From NCBI GenBank assembly GCA_023653785.1, contig JAMKCH010005335.1, positions 62,001-126,000 on the forward strand: 64,000 nucleotides of DNA, written 5' to 3'. The translations under genes and the position numbers were made by a program. Positions 23,370 through 33,807 of this stretch are shown here, one piece after another. The notes below the pieces were generated by a model, which made no database searches, had not been told where the DNA came from, and saw only the letters and a list, made by a program, of their open reading frames with translations. The DNA is from Ophioderma brevispina (taxonomy: Eukaryota > Echinodermata > Ophiuroidea > Amphilepidida > Ophiodermatidae). Numbering within the stretch: the stretch's first letter is position 1; the number at the start of each line of letters is the position of its first letter.

Positions 23370-23585
23370 ATCCTCAACCCGCTTCCTTCCACCCAAGTAC
23401 ATCATTATACGCCTTACAGACTCCAGAAAACAAACTTGTACACAAGGCATGCGGGAAAATTTTCGTAAACTATGAAATTAGAATTAATTAGCATATTTTA
23501 CACCCAAATTACTCAGGGAGCACTCATCAACCTGCTTCTTTCCACCCGTACATAATCGTAGCCCTACGGAAACTCCAGCTAAATT
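23370..23585. repeat. direct repeat, about 55 bp, two copies
   Basis: CTCAACCCGCTTCCTTCCACC at about 23372 recurs as ATCAACCTGCTTCTTTCCACC at about 23526, each followed by a GTACAT(C)AT...TACG...GACTCCAG-like segment. Unit spacing is about 154 bp. It may be part of the repeat complex that runs on to 23,935. Confidence 0.5.
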
Positions 23586-23639
23586 GCTACAAATGTTGAA
23601 TTTTTTCGGTTGCAAATTGACCTTTGGTCCATGTACCTT

Positions 23640-23935
23640 TTTCCTAACCCCCGACACAGACCCAGGCGGAGGCCTGGGGGAATGGAAACATTGATGAGTA
23701 GGGGGATATCCCCTCCTACAATATACCAAAGTGGGCTACTCTTACTCATCCAATAATAAAGATATCCCCCAAATGTTCCAGGGTTAACCTTTTGCACGGA
23801 CATCGGACATACGGACATACGGACTTACATACGGACATACGGACATACGGACATAGGGACATACTACATACGGACACACGGAGGAGCACATTTTATTAGT
23901 CCCCTCCCGAACTTCGTTCGGCGGGGACAGGGGAA
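23640..23935. repeat. dispersed repeat with GGACATAC microsatellite
   Basis: An 8-bp tandem run of GGACATAC (about 23798-23880, with interruptions) is followed by AGTCCCCTCCCGAACTTCGT and TCGGCGGGGACAGG. This arrangement of a G/C-rich palindromic end next to an octamer run looks like the terminus of an interspersed repeat. No coding content. Confidence 0.6.
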
Positions 23936-23984
23936 ATAAAAAAGGAATGCCTGCCCAACTGATCTGAGGGACTTAAGCCGTGGA

Positions 23985-24440
23985 CGCGTGACTGGCCTGT
24001 TGAAAAAATTAGATTGGGAAACAATGAATCTATTTTCGTTGGGCTACTACAATCCGGACTCATCTAATTCCATAAAGAAGCTGGAAAATTCACACCAAAT
24101 GCTTCATTAAAAAATGGCCACTATTGTCCTATGGTGGCAGGGGATTTTTAATTTGAGAGACAAGACTGGAATGACTTACAGTTCACCATGGCAGTCCAAT
24201 TTCATCCAATGAAACCTCTTTTTGGAAATTGCCAATAATTACAACCTCAACTCAAACCAGTGAAAATTCCCACTCGTAAAGATAAAACCCTGATTTGTTT
24301 TTGACCACTAATCCCACTTGGTTTTTAAACCAAATGAACCTACCTGGTTTTTGTGACCATGAAGTCGTTAGAATTAGTGTGACATTAAAACCACAAAGGA
24401 AAAACCAGGCCAGACGTTAAAATTTTTCAATATTCAAAAA
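23985..24440 (+). pseudogene. LINE endonuclease-domain remnant
   Basis: Read through several frameshifts, this gives GCYYNPDSSNSIKKLENS, then a GDF-like stretch with NLRD, and later DKTL, NPT and a DHEVVRISVTLKPQRK segment. GDFN, LD.F.T.NP and (S/C)DHxxV are the catalytic and core motifs of the apurinic-like endonuclease of non-LTR retrotransposons. The domain is truncated at its 5' side and riddled with indels. It precedes the reverse-transcriptase remnant in the usual LINE order. Confidence 0.7.
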
Positions 24441-24499
24441 GGAATTGACATCCTGAGAAATGATCTTGCTACTACAGACGACAGCCAAGACAAGGAAGA

Positions 24500-25500
24500 A
24501 ATTTGAACAACTACGTTAGATCAGTCTACACCCAGGAAGATGTTCATAAATATTCCAAATATTACTGGAACTCCATTGACAGCGCTGACCGCCATCACAG
24601 TTCACGCCCGAGGAGGCAAAAAAATGCTTTCAGACCTCCAAACAAACAAAGCTTCAAAACCCCCAGAACCAAATGCAATCTCGCATTTTGAAAGAATGTT
24701 CAGAGGAATTGGCGCCAATCTTGCAATTTTTAACCAAAGCCTTGCTACTGGGGGGGAAACTCCCAAACTGACTGGATCAGTTCTCACATATCACCAATAT
24801 TCAAAAAAGGCAACACAAATTTACCAAAAATACAGACAATGCTACTTCCTCGATATGCGTAAGATTCTCGAGCACATCTTTGGCTAGTAACATCATGGAT
24901 CAATTGGTAAATACACCAAAATCTTCAGATTCCAACCATGGATTTGCAAAAGGGGGAGGGCTGCGGAAACCTCTTCCCCCCCACTGTTGACAACAATTAG
25001 TGGACGTTAGCGAAAAAATCCCTTGATCACAATAGCAAGTCGATGCGGTACTTCTAGATTTTTCTAAGCGTTCGGTAGGGTTCCTCACACCCGTCTGCGA
25101 AGAAAATCCTCATTATGGTATCAGAGGGAAAGCACACAACTGGATTTAAACCAGTCTTACACAACGGAAAGCAGCGAGTATCCTTGACGGCAACAAATTG
25201 TTTCAAACCGCTGTGTAACCTCAAAGTGTTCCTCATAAGGCACTGTCATTGGACCACTGTGTTTTCTGATCTACATAATGATATGACCCTGATTGCATTT
25301 CCAGTGGAACTAAAATTCGTCTGTTTGCTGCGATGCCCTATCTATCGTGACATAGTTACAAAGATGACCCAAAAAATCTTCCAATCGGACCTGATACCCA
25401 ATCCAGTGGGGGGTTAATGACTGGCAAAGGTCTTTAAATATTGATTAAATGCTTACAATGCATGTCAAGACTAAAAGATCTTCGAATATCCAAAATCATA
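24500..25500 (+). pseudogene. LINE reverse transcriptase remnant (copy A, 5' and central part)
   Basis: Recognisable reverse-transcriptase blocks appear in order: LQTNKASKPPEPN (finger region), IFNQSLATG, ILEHI, NHGFAKG, a DAVLLDFSK-like catalytic block at about 25034-25070, GIRGKAHNW and a KQRV block. From about 25155 it is homologous to copy B (26994 on), but with many indels; the FADD catalytic box is broken by a missing base near 25330. The motif style fits CR1/jockey-like LINEs, though the clade cannot be fixed by eye. Interrupted by a SINE at 25501. Confidence 0.8.
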
Positions 25501-25801
25501 GTAAGTAAATTGGTCGTGCCGAGAAAGCTGGTGGCGGAGGGCCCATCTCTCTTCTAGCGTTTAGGCCAGAATACCTCAGTATTATTTTTGCTGTGGGGGG
25601 TTCGCCACCCATCCTCCGCACAGCGAGTCTGTACTTTCCCAGTATTGAATAACACTGGTACCCATTTATCACTCTGGGTGGAGTGGAGAAGTAATTGAGT
25701 AAAGCACCTACTTCAAGGGCACAACACGTTGGCGAAGTTGGGACCGAAACAAGACCTTTAGGTGGGGACGAGCGCTCAATCCACCAGGACCACATGCCCT
25801 T
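25501..25801 (-). mobile_element. tRNA-derived SINE, copy A
   Basis: This copy occupies the same position in the LINE as the SINE at 27332-27636 and is oriented on the minus strand. The pol III B-box is damaged (GTTGGGACCGAAACAAG on the plus strand), but the A-box region (CGCTCAATCCACCAG on the plus strand) and the body (ATAACACTGGTACCCATTTA) are clear. The left target duplication has eroded. Shared position with the other copy shows that the SINE was present before the surrounding segment was duplicated. Confidence 0.8.
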
Positions 25802-26290
25802 AACTCCTACTTGTGTAAAACATCCTGCAAGTGACGCCGAGCCACCCTTATCTTGGCATCACTTTTAGCACGACTGGAAAACTGGAAGAGCACATCGAAA
25901 TACAACCAAAAGTGCAAAGATGGTTATAGGTGTTATGTTGTAGTTTCAAATCGTGCACCCCAAATGTGCACGTCAAATCAAGATCTTGTACCTGTCTTTA
26001 GTTCAACCTAATGTCGAATATGGCACGCACAGAAAAAGGAAAAGATAAGTGAAAAACATGGTGCAAAGAAACGCGCTAGGATGTGTTTTAACAACTACTC
26101 CCGGGATGCAAGTGTCACTGATACGTTATCTTCTCTCTAACTGGACCAGTCTTGAACAGACGTAAAACAGTCAGGCTCTCGATGATTGTTTTCAAATCAA
26201 AATGATTGTTGCGTCGACTGGAGGACCTAATCTAAACTAGACCTCACATAAATAATAGGAAACCCACTATCTTATATTAGACCAGGGACT
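25802..26290 (+). pseudogene. LINE reverse transcriptase remnant (copy A, 3' part)
   Basis: This continues the LINE after the SINE: remnants of HPYLGIT, TPNVHVKSR and the NNYSRDASVTD block seen intact in copy B. Many frameshifts. It shares with copy B a short deletion after a GTA/EYG-type motif (the coding sequence expected between EYGTA and EKEK is missing in both), so both descend from one already defective element. Confidence 0.75.
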
Positions 26291-27002
26291 ACCAAATCTA
26301 TGTATGCTGATAGTTTTTTCCATGCTCAAAATTTTTTAAGAAAGGGCTCTGTGATTTTTCACAAACCCTGTCGCAGAATTAATAATTCACCAGGTCATAC
26401 CCTCTGGAGTTTTATGTGGAATTACCACTTTGCCAGCGACAGTCCAGATCCAGAGATCCACACCTGTTCTCGCCAGGTGCGGGATGATATGGGAGACCTG
26501 GTTGGGACACCCGGATTGTGATTCAAAATTAGGTACTATAGAGGCAGCAGAGAATGCCAAAAAAAAAATCGCATCCATTAGGAAACAGCCGTTTTTCTAA
26601 AAAAAAAAAAGGCATGGGACTTCGCTTTTTGTCAAAAGGTCCAGGATGACAATCTCTTTTTGGGGGGATTATGTCTTCAGTATATTTTTGCCAACATATG
26701 CTTTACACATTTGTGAAATCAGATTGTATTACCATCAGTCATTTTGGGCCTTTTGAAGGTGTCAGACAATTTTTTAGAATTTAAAAAAAAGTCAAAAAAA
26801 GCAAAAAATAATAAGGGGGTTGTTAAAACTCAATAAAAAGAATTTGCCACGTCATGGGTTTTTTTGCATACTAAATAAGAAAAACAACAAAAAAATACCT
26901 GCAAACATATACTAGCAAATAACCTTATTTGCCAGATGTTCTGAGCAAGCAATTTTTTCTTATGTACCTAGGCTGAAATTTTGGATTAGTTTCTTTACAC
27001 AA

Positions 27003-27331
27003 AGAAAGCAGCGAGTTATCCTTGACGGCAAATTGTCTTCAACCGCTGATGTAACATCAAGTGTTCCTCAAGGCACTGTCATTGGACCACTGTGTTTTCT
27101 GATCTACATAAATGATATGCCCGATTGCATTTCCAGTGGCACTAAAATCCGTCTGTTTGCTGACGATGCCCTCATCTATCGTGAAATAGTTAACAAAGAT
27201 GACCCAAAAATCTTCCAATCTGACCTTGATACCCTATCCAAGTGGGGTACTGACTGGCAAATGTCTTTCAATACGGATAAATGCTTTACAATGCATTTCA
27301 CGACTAAAAGATCTTCGACTATCAACTCCTA
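27003..27331 (+). pseudogene. LINE reverse transcriptase palm fragment (copy B)
   Basis: The frame is open for about 110 codons: RKQRVILDGK, SSVPQGTVIGPLCFLIYIND, and the catalytic box FADDALIYR with the paired aspartates at 27162-27167, then FNTDKCFTMHF. These are RT motifs 4-6 of a non-LTR retrotransposon. The frame runs into the SINE, whose insertion creates a TAG stop right after TINS. The element is 5'-truncated by the duplication breakpoint and inactive. Confidence 0.9.
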
Positions 27332-27636
27332 GTAAGTAAATTGTCGTGCCGAGCAAGCTGGTGCGCGGAGTGCCCATCTCTCTTTCCTTAGCGTTTAGGC
27401 CAGACTCCTCCGTATTATTTTTGCTGTGGGGGGTTCGCCACTCCTCCTGCACAGCGAGTCTGTTACTTTCCCAGTATTGAATAACACTGGTACCCATTTA
27501 TACACCTGGGTGGAGTGGAGTAATTGAGGTAAAGCACCTTACTCAAGGGCACAACACGTTGGCCGCAGTGGGACTCGAACCCACGACCTTTAGAGTGCGG
27601 GACGAGCGCTCAATCCACCAGACCACACATGCCCTT
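27332..27636 (-). mobile_element. tRNA-derived SINE, copy B (8-bp target duplication)
   Basis: This 305-bp SINE is on the minus strand. Its tRNA-like head carries the A-box region TCTGGTGGATTGAGCG (27606-27621) and a perfect B-box GGGTTCGAGTCCC (27570-27582). The body contains GTTGTGCCCTTGAGTAAGG and ATAAATGGGTACCAGTG, a style common in marine invertebrate SINEs. It is flanked by AACTCCTA on both sides (27324-27331 and 27637-27644). Removing the SINE and one copy restores an uninterrupted LINE frame across the junction (TINS to YLCNN), which fixes the boundaries exactly. It ends in TTTACTTAC rather than poly-A. Confidence 0.92.
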
Positions 27637-27644
27637 AACTCCTA

Positions 27645-28273
27645 CTTGTGTAATAACATCCTGCAAGTGACGCCGAGCCACCCTTATCTTGGCATCACTT
27701 TTAGCAACGACTTGAAATGGAAGACGCACATCGAAAACATCACCAAAGTGCAAAGATGGTTATAGGTGTCATCCGTTGTAGTTTCAAATCGTGCACCCCA
27801 AATGTGCACGTCAAATCAAGATTGTACCTGTCTTTAGTTCAACCTAAATTGGAATATGGCACTGCACAGAAAAAGAAAAGCATAAGCTGAACATGGTGCA
27901 AAGAACCGCCGCTAGGATGTGTTTTAACAACTACTCCCGGGATGCAAGTGTCACCGATATGTTATCTTCTCTAAACTGGACCAGTCTTGAAACCAGACGT
28001 AAAACAGTCAGGCTCTCGATGATGTTTAAAATCAACAATGACCTTGTTGACGTCGACTGGAGACCTCATCTAACTAGACCTACACATAATAATAGGAACA
28101 CCCACTCATCTTCATTTATTAGACCATGGACTACCAAATCTACTTATGCTGATAGTTTTTTTCCATGCTCAAAATTTTTTAAGAAAGGCTCTGTGATTAT
28201 TTCACAAACCCTGTCGAGAATTAATTTCACCAGGTCATACCCTCTGGCGTTATGTGAATCCACCTTTGCATAG
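27645..28273 (+). pseudogene. LINE post-RT C-terminal region (copy B)
   Basis: After the SINE the LINE resumes: YLCNNILQVT, SHPYLGITFSNDLKW (the YLG motif of RT block 7), then a frameshift at about 27757. The later frame reads VQRTAARMCFNNYSRD, SLNWTSLETRRKTVRLSM, a WRPHLTRPTHNNRN segment and a CSKFFKKGSVI region, ending TFA and TAG at about 28273. QRTAARxxxNxYSR...SLxWxxLxxRRxxxRL is the usual C-terminal signature of CR1/jockey-type elements. Inactive. Confidence 0.9.
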
Positions 28274-29192
28274 TACCAGCTTCCAGATCCAGAGATCCAA
28301 CCTTTTTCTCCCGCCAGGTGCGGGATGAGTATGAGAGACCTGGTTGGCACACACCAACCGGAATTGTGATTCAAAATTATGGTACTATGCAGCAGAGCAT
28401 CCAAAAAAAAAAATCGCATAGAACACAGCCTTTTTCTAAAAAAAAAAGAGCATGGGACTTCGCTTTTTTTGTCAAAGGTCCAGAGACAATCTTCTTTTTT
28501 GGGGGGACTTAGTTCTTCAGTAATTTTTTTTGCCACATATGCTATACACATTTGTGAAATCAGATTGTTCCTTACAATCAGCTCATTTTGGGCCTTTTGA
28601 AAGTTTGTCCAGAAATTTTTTTTTTAAATTTTAAAAAAAGTCAAAAAGAGCATAAATATAAGTTGGGTGGAAAAACTCAATAAAAAAGAAAATTTGCACA
28701 GTGCATTGGGTTTTTTTTTGCTACCTAAATAAGAAAAAAACAAACAAAAAATCCCTGTCATACTATACTAGCAAATAACCTTATTTGCCATATGTTCTGA
28801 GACAAGCCCTTTTTCTTTTACTCTAGCTGAACTTTTGGATTTTAGGTTCTTCCAGATAAATTATCAAAATCCTCTTTTGGGACATTTTTACAAATGCCAT
28901 CCAAAGCTTTGAAAAGCATTTTGAAATTGGGGGCACTATAACCATTTCTTCAGTGGATATCAGACCAGTGAACAGCCCAGCCCTATTCAAAAGAGTCAAA
29001 CCCCACTCATGATCAAATGTATATAACAAATCAATACATAGACAATTAGCCTAGTTCCCTTCCTAATGTATAAAAACATCGTTTTAGGGGATGAGCAAAC
29101 CAGATGGATGTACTATAATCAAACACAGATCCTATAGCGTCTTTCCCTGCTTTTGCCATCAAGCCAAACACACAGCCATGTAGATACCTTAC

Positions 29193-29292
29193 ATTCTTTT
29201 AAATGGTCTTTGACTGGTCTGTATGTTCTTACTACATGGGAATTCAACTGTTGAAGTTGTCCTAATGGTTGTGGTGCTTGCGTATTTGTAAT
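29193..29292 (-). CDS. GTF2F2: GTF2F2 linker exon with one-base frameshift
   Basis: A CTGATTTTCAG acceptor opens a frame ITNTQAPQPLGQLQQL, then NSHVVRTYRPVKDHL, ending at a GTAAGG donor. It matches the RAP30 segment before the winged helix (human LSQQLDKVV, NYKPVANHQYN). The exon is 100 bp. If one A of the AAAA run at the 3' end (TTTAAAAGAAT) is discounted, it becomes 99 bp, phase 0 at both ends, and ends DHLKN, joining the next exon's IEYNRKKK exactly as in other species. As written the frame breaks there. A sequencing error is the simplest explanation. Confidence 0.88.
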
Positions 29293-30179
29293 CTGAAAAT
29301 CAGAACAAAGGTGCTTAGGATTTCCACAACAGGTTGATTATAAAGTGCTACAGCTCATCAACCACCCACCCACCAAACCCACACACCCTGAAAAATGACC
29401 ACCCCATTAGTTTACTCCAGCATTCTAGTAAGCCATGCCTTTATGAAATTGGTAGACGTATTTCTTTTTTGGGGTCACTTTCTAAAAATAATTTGATTCT
29501 CCCAAACCATGAGGGTAGGTTTGCCCATCAAAGCCACACCGTAATTCTAGCAAATCATGGTAGAGTTAGTTTTTTGGGGGGCGTGCATGGGAACCCATGT
29601 AAATTCTGATAGACGAATGGTAGGGGTGGTAACTATTAATCTGATATATTTGTAGAGGAACGACACACGTGCTAAAATTTTCTTTGTCGTTGACAACAAA
29701 CAAATCATCTTTAAAAGAGATGATTATTAGTATTAGAGCTGTCAAATATGAATTGATTTGTAACTTGTTGAAAGGCCATATACAAATCATTTGAGTTGTG
29801 AACCATGCCACCTTCTAATCAACATAACAGGTAGGTCAGAAAATCCAATGTTATGACTTTTTAAAAACCAAAAGGTATGGCCTCAAAATTTTGGGCCCAT
29901 AAGGGTTGTTTTGCTAACATGTGTTGAGGGGATGTTAGACAGAATATTCTGAAAACAATTAATGATGAACTGGGCTGCAACACTTTACAAGAGAGCAATT
30001 TACAGGCAACTAATTAAAATGACATGTACAGCAGACATATCTAACACAGTCCATCTCGCCAATTTCTCTTCTTTCCTCTGTCTCTCTCTGTCTCCCTACT
30101 CTCCTACAAAATTTAAGGCTGGGGTTTTTTGAAGATCATGCCCCTGAACAATGTGTGACAATATTTTTAACAGGAAGGC

Positions 30180-30800
30180 TCTGGTGCATCAACAGGTGGC
30201 ACCGGTAGTAAAGTTAAGTGATGAGGTGAAATCAGTTGAGGAGTTCACGCACGGGGACAGGGTCATGGGGGGCGGGGGATGTGAGACAGCTGTGGCAGCT
30301 AGAGTGAGGTTTGGGTGGGTGAAGTTTAGGGAATGTGGGGAGTGTTACAAGGAAGACATCCTTTGAAGAGAGACGGAATGCCGTGTATAAGAGTTGGTGA
30401 GATTAAGTGATGCTGTAGGGAGTGAGACATGGGGTATGAGTGACAGGAGATAGGGAATTTGAGAAGGACAGAGAGGAGAGCTAGAGAGAGCAATGTGTGG
30501 TGTGAAGTTGATGGATAGATGAAGACTGAGGACTTAAGTGCAGGGTGTTGGGTGTGGAAGAAGCAGTGGAACGGGTTGGCGAGGCGATAGTGCGATGTGG
30601 TATTATAGACAAAACATGTTTCAAAAGGCATTGAGTCAAGGTGGGGGTTTGAGGCGAGGGGACCGACCGGGAGCAGCAAGTGGAGGAGGAGAGTAGGAGG
30701 GTTGGGTTGAGGATGCATTGAATCAGCGTAAAGTGAAAAGAGGGAGTAAGGGTGGAAGTGATACGAGTGTGGAGGAGTGAATCCGCCACCCCCGTTTTAC
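30180..30800 (+). pseudogene. LINE RT 3' fragment, G-rich
   Basis: The plus strand reads CETAVAARVRFGWVKFRECG, later VGSETWGMSD, then RGELERAMCGVKLMDR, with frameshifts between. ARVRxGWxKFRE...GSETWxMx...ERxxxRxMCGVxLxDR is a familiar C-terminal block of LINE reverse transcriptases. GC- and G-richness sets it apart from its AT-rich surroundings, suggesting a later arrival. The minus-strand ORFs over it (30326-30789) are shadows. It lies in the intron upstream of the linker exon. Confidence 0.7.
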
Positions 30801-31994
30801 CGCAGACAAACCACGCTTTAAAACTTGGGATTTACTACATACGATACCTGTCAATAGCCAGTGAATACTCTGAAAACACACTGGACCTGGTGTGTGTGGT
30901 GGGTTGCATTGATTGAAATAAGTAAGTTCAAGAGCTATAAAAAAGTAATCTTATCCAACATCTTGTTTTAGAAATGTGGGGTCTATGACCTTTTCATTTT
31001 CATGTAGTGATCCCCTCCTACTGGTCGGCACTCCATCCTTTGTATAACTTTGCCATCTATAGCTAATTCTGGTGGGGAAAAATTGAAAAGTAGAATCATG
31101 TTAATTTGTTACAGTATTCACAGTTGTTTTGGGGTGGACACTTTTTTGGAAGAGGAAGTAATTCCATCAAATGAATAAATATGCAAGAACAAAAACTCCC
31201 TACTTTTCCAGAGATTGACAATACAAAATTCACAATGGAAGGGGTCCACACTCTATTCGGCTATTCCAATAACAGGATCCACAAAGTGTTTGAAATGCAT
31301 GCAACTTGAGGCACAATGTTACTTGCATTGTTTAGAACACAGTGCACATGGATATTACAGATGATGTCTTCCATGTACATACAGATTCTCAAGGAAAAGA
31401 GACACTAACATCATAACCATCTTTTCTCAATCTCATTACTGTACTGTTTTGCTAAATAATTCATGATTTACAAATTCTATACCAACAAGAGCAGGATTGC
31501 TACATTTCCAACTTTAAAATTCCATGACGTTTCCAGGATGTCCAAATACCAAAGACTGATTCAGACAAAATTTGAATCTTACAGCCACTCTTTTTTAAGA
31601 ATGACACAACCTGCAAACCGAGGTGCTTTTTAAACACTTTTCTTTCACCTATATTCTAAGTCCCTCACTAAACTGAAATCATTCCATGATTTGTGACTAT
31701 TTTCTGTAATTTTCATGACCAAACTTAAAATTCTATGACTTCTGCCAATTTCAAAATGGCATGGCTTTTCCCCCAAAGATGTGTAAACTATGTAGGTTTC
31801 ACTGATCTAAGTAGTATACTTTGCCTTGTATTTTTAGCTAGGGACTGGTAAATTAAGAAATCAGAACATGCATACATCAATGCATACATTAGCACTTCTT
31901 TAATCAGCCCAATTGTGCAAAATTTATTCTTAAGCATATAATGCTGTTTTCTGAGGAGAGCACAAGCGACTTCAGGCCGGCCTAACCTAAAAAA

Positions 31995-32600
31995 ATACAT
32001 TGATCCTCGGACCGCTTGTGTCGCCTGCCGTCGCGGTTTGTGAATAATAGGCCTCACATGACCTTTGACCTTGATATGTGACCTTTGATGTCATAAACAA
32101 TTGAGGGATTGCATGTAAACTCCATAAACCAAGTTTGGTTCCAATTGCACTTCAACCTTTCAAATGAGGTTAATTTTACATTTTCAGCCTATTTTACAAC
32201 TTGACCTCACATGACCTTTGACCTCGGTATGTGACCTTTGACCTCATTAACAAATGAGGGATTGCACGTTGCACCTATGACTCAAGTTTGGTTCCAATTG
32301 AACTTCAACTTTTCAAATGAGGTTAATTTTACATTTTCAGCCTATTTTACAACTTGACCTCACATGACCTTTGACCTTCGTATGTGACTTTTGACCTCAT
32401 CAACAAATGGGCGATGTCATGTTGCACCTGTGACCCAAATTTGGTTTAAATCCATCAAAGTATGTGGATATTACACACAAATGTTAACCCTTTTTCACAA
32501 CAGACAACAACAGACATCAACAACAACAGACATCAACAACAGACTACAGTGGACAAAGTGATCCCTATGTGTCTTTCTGCCTTAAGGCAGGCGACACAAA
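31995..32600 (+). mobile_element. R1 family element, copy 3 (best preserved)
   Basis: Head ATACATTGATCCTCGGACCG, then TGTGTCGCCTGCC; three 153-bp units (TGTGACCTTTGA-type starts at about 32078, 32231 and 32384); tail CATCAACAACAGAC; closing GGCAGGCGACACAAA inverse to the head. Perfect TGACCTTTGACCT occurs at 32059, 32212, 32232 and 32365. No ORF. The terminal repeats are about 13 bp; I could not fix a target duplication because the head carries an extra conserved segment outside the repeat. Confidence 0.88.
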
Positions 32601-32956
32601 AACCTGTGATGTCTCTCTCAACTGTCAATGAGACAAAGTATAAGGATAATACCATAAATGAACATGTCTTCAGGCTTCTAGGGAATTTTAGTTTGTGTCT
32701 ATAGGACATTCCAAACTGACAATATCATGAGTTTTGTTGAACATGTTAATTTTGCAAGTAAGCAGGTTGATCTTCAAGTTAGTTGAGGAAACAATACCAC
32801 CCTATATTCACATGCCTGCACCCAGTATCTTTGTCCATGGGTATTCACAGCTTTCACAGCAGCTGTGAGAAGTGATGGAACAGAGCTTTTCTTTGAATAA
32901 ATTTTTATTTTTCCCCAGAGAAGTCAGCAAAAGGATAACAATGTTTTACAGAGTTC

Positions 32957-33095
32957 TCACTTGGTAATATGGGAGTTATGTGCCACAGTTGTAAATGCCT
33001 GTGACTCATAATCCAAGGACAGCTGAGCGTCTTTGGCGTACAACACAGTACTTGCACACATGCAGGCGGCGGCCAAGCCTCCTTCATTATAGCAG
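32957..33095 (-). CDS. candidate 3'-terminal coding exon, unrecognised
   Basis: The minus strand reads CYNEGGLAAACMCASTVLYA, then KDAQLSLDYESQAFTTV and ends AHNSHITK followed by TGA. AATAAA lies about 50 bp beyond the stop (32904-32909 on the plus strand). Base composition is GC-rich and codon-like compared with the flanks, and the plus strand is not open. A possible acceptor is TTTTTTGGGTGAG at 33096-33108; an in-frame stop lies just upstream of it, so a splice would be needed. It lies inside a GTF2F2 intron on the same strand: an alternative last exon, a nested gene, or a piece of processed pseudogene. I do not recognise the protein. Confidence 0.45.
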
Positions 33096-33239
33096 CTCAC
33101 CCAAAAAATGTCAACAAATTACAGCAATACGGATTGCACACCACAAACCAATTGGGTTGCTTTGATGTGGGTCAGTCATGGGTGTTCCATGACCCCACAT
33201 ACGACCTCGTCCATTGTTCGTATAATTATACAACTGAAA

Positions 33240-33807
33240 ATTGTGTCGCCTGCCGTCGCGGTTAGTAATGATAGGCCTAAAATGACCTTGACCGGATATG
33301 TGAACGTTGGAACCTCATAAACAAATAAGGGTTTGCATATAAACTCAGAAACCAATTTGGTTAAATGAGGTCAATGTACATTTTCCGCCTATTCTACAAC
33401 TGGACCTACATGACCTTTGACCTTGGTATGTGAACCTGTGACCTTCATCAACATATGAGGGATCCCATGTTGCACCTATGATTCAAGTTGGTTCCAATTG
33501 ACTTTTACTTTCAACTTTTCTAAATGAGGGCAATTTACTTTTCAGCTAATTTTACAAACTTGACTCACATGACCTTTGACCTTGGATGTGACCTTTGACC
33601 TCATCAAAAAAATGGGGGATGCCATGATTCACCTGTGACCCATTTTGGTTTAAATCCATTGAAGTCTGGGATATTACATGCAAATGTTACCTTTTTCACA
33701 ACAACAGACAAAAACAGACATCAACAACACCAGACCATCAACAACAGACATCACAGTGACAAGTGATCCCTAGGTGTCTTCCTGCCATAGGGTAGGCGAC
33801 ACAAAAA
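33240..33807 (+). mobile_element. R1 family element, copy 4
   Basis: It begins directly at TTGTGTCGCCTGCCGTCGCG, without the CTCGGACCG-type head segment of the other copies, and ends GGTAGGCGACACAAA. Units of about 153 bp contain perfect TGACCTTTGACCT at about 33410, 33569 and 33589. Many single-base deletions are present relative to copy 3. It lies about 640 bp from copy 3 in the same orientation. Confidence 0.85.

Larger units (their letters stand above)
25155..26993 (+). repeat. tandem segmental duplication, unit A
   Basis: This unit of about 1.84 kb contains the LINE reverse-transcriptase 3' half, the SINE and the downstream non-coding tail. It is followed immediately by unit B (26994-28850), with the same content in the same order. 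The unit starts inside the reverse transcriptase (CAACGGAAAGCAGCGAGT) and ends AATTTTGGATTAGTTTC. Differences from unit B are mostly single-base indels. Confidence 0.85.
26994..28850 (+). repeat. tandem segmental duplication, unit B
   Basis: This is the second unit of the duplication and the better preserved one. It runs from TTTACACAAAGAAAGCAGCG to a GAACTTTTGGATTTTAGG end. It includes LINE coding remnants, the SINE, and a non-coding tail shared with unit A (CCAGATCCAGAGATCC, ATAACCTTATTTGCC, ATGTTCTGAG). Confidence 0.85.

Noticed and set aside
27560..27636. tRNA gene on the minus strand (good A- and B-box)
   Set aside because: The sequence continues into a SINE body, the segment has a target duplication, an identical-position copy lies 1.8 kb upstream, and no proper acceptor-stem pairing is seen. 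It is a SINE head.
30326..30789. two overlapping minus-strand ORFs of 102-130 codons
   Set aside because: Antisense shadows of a G-rich LINE fragment on the plus strand.
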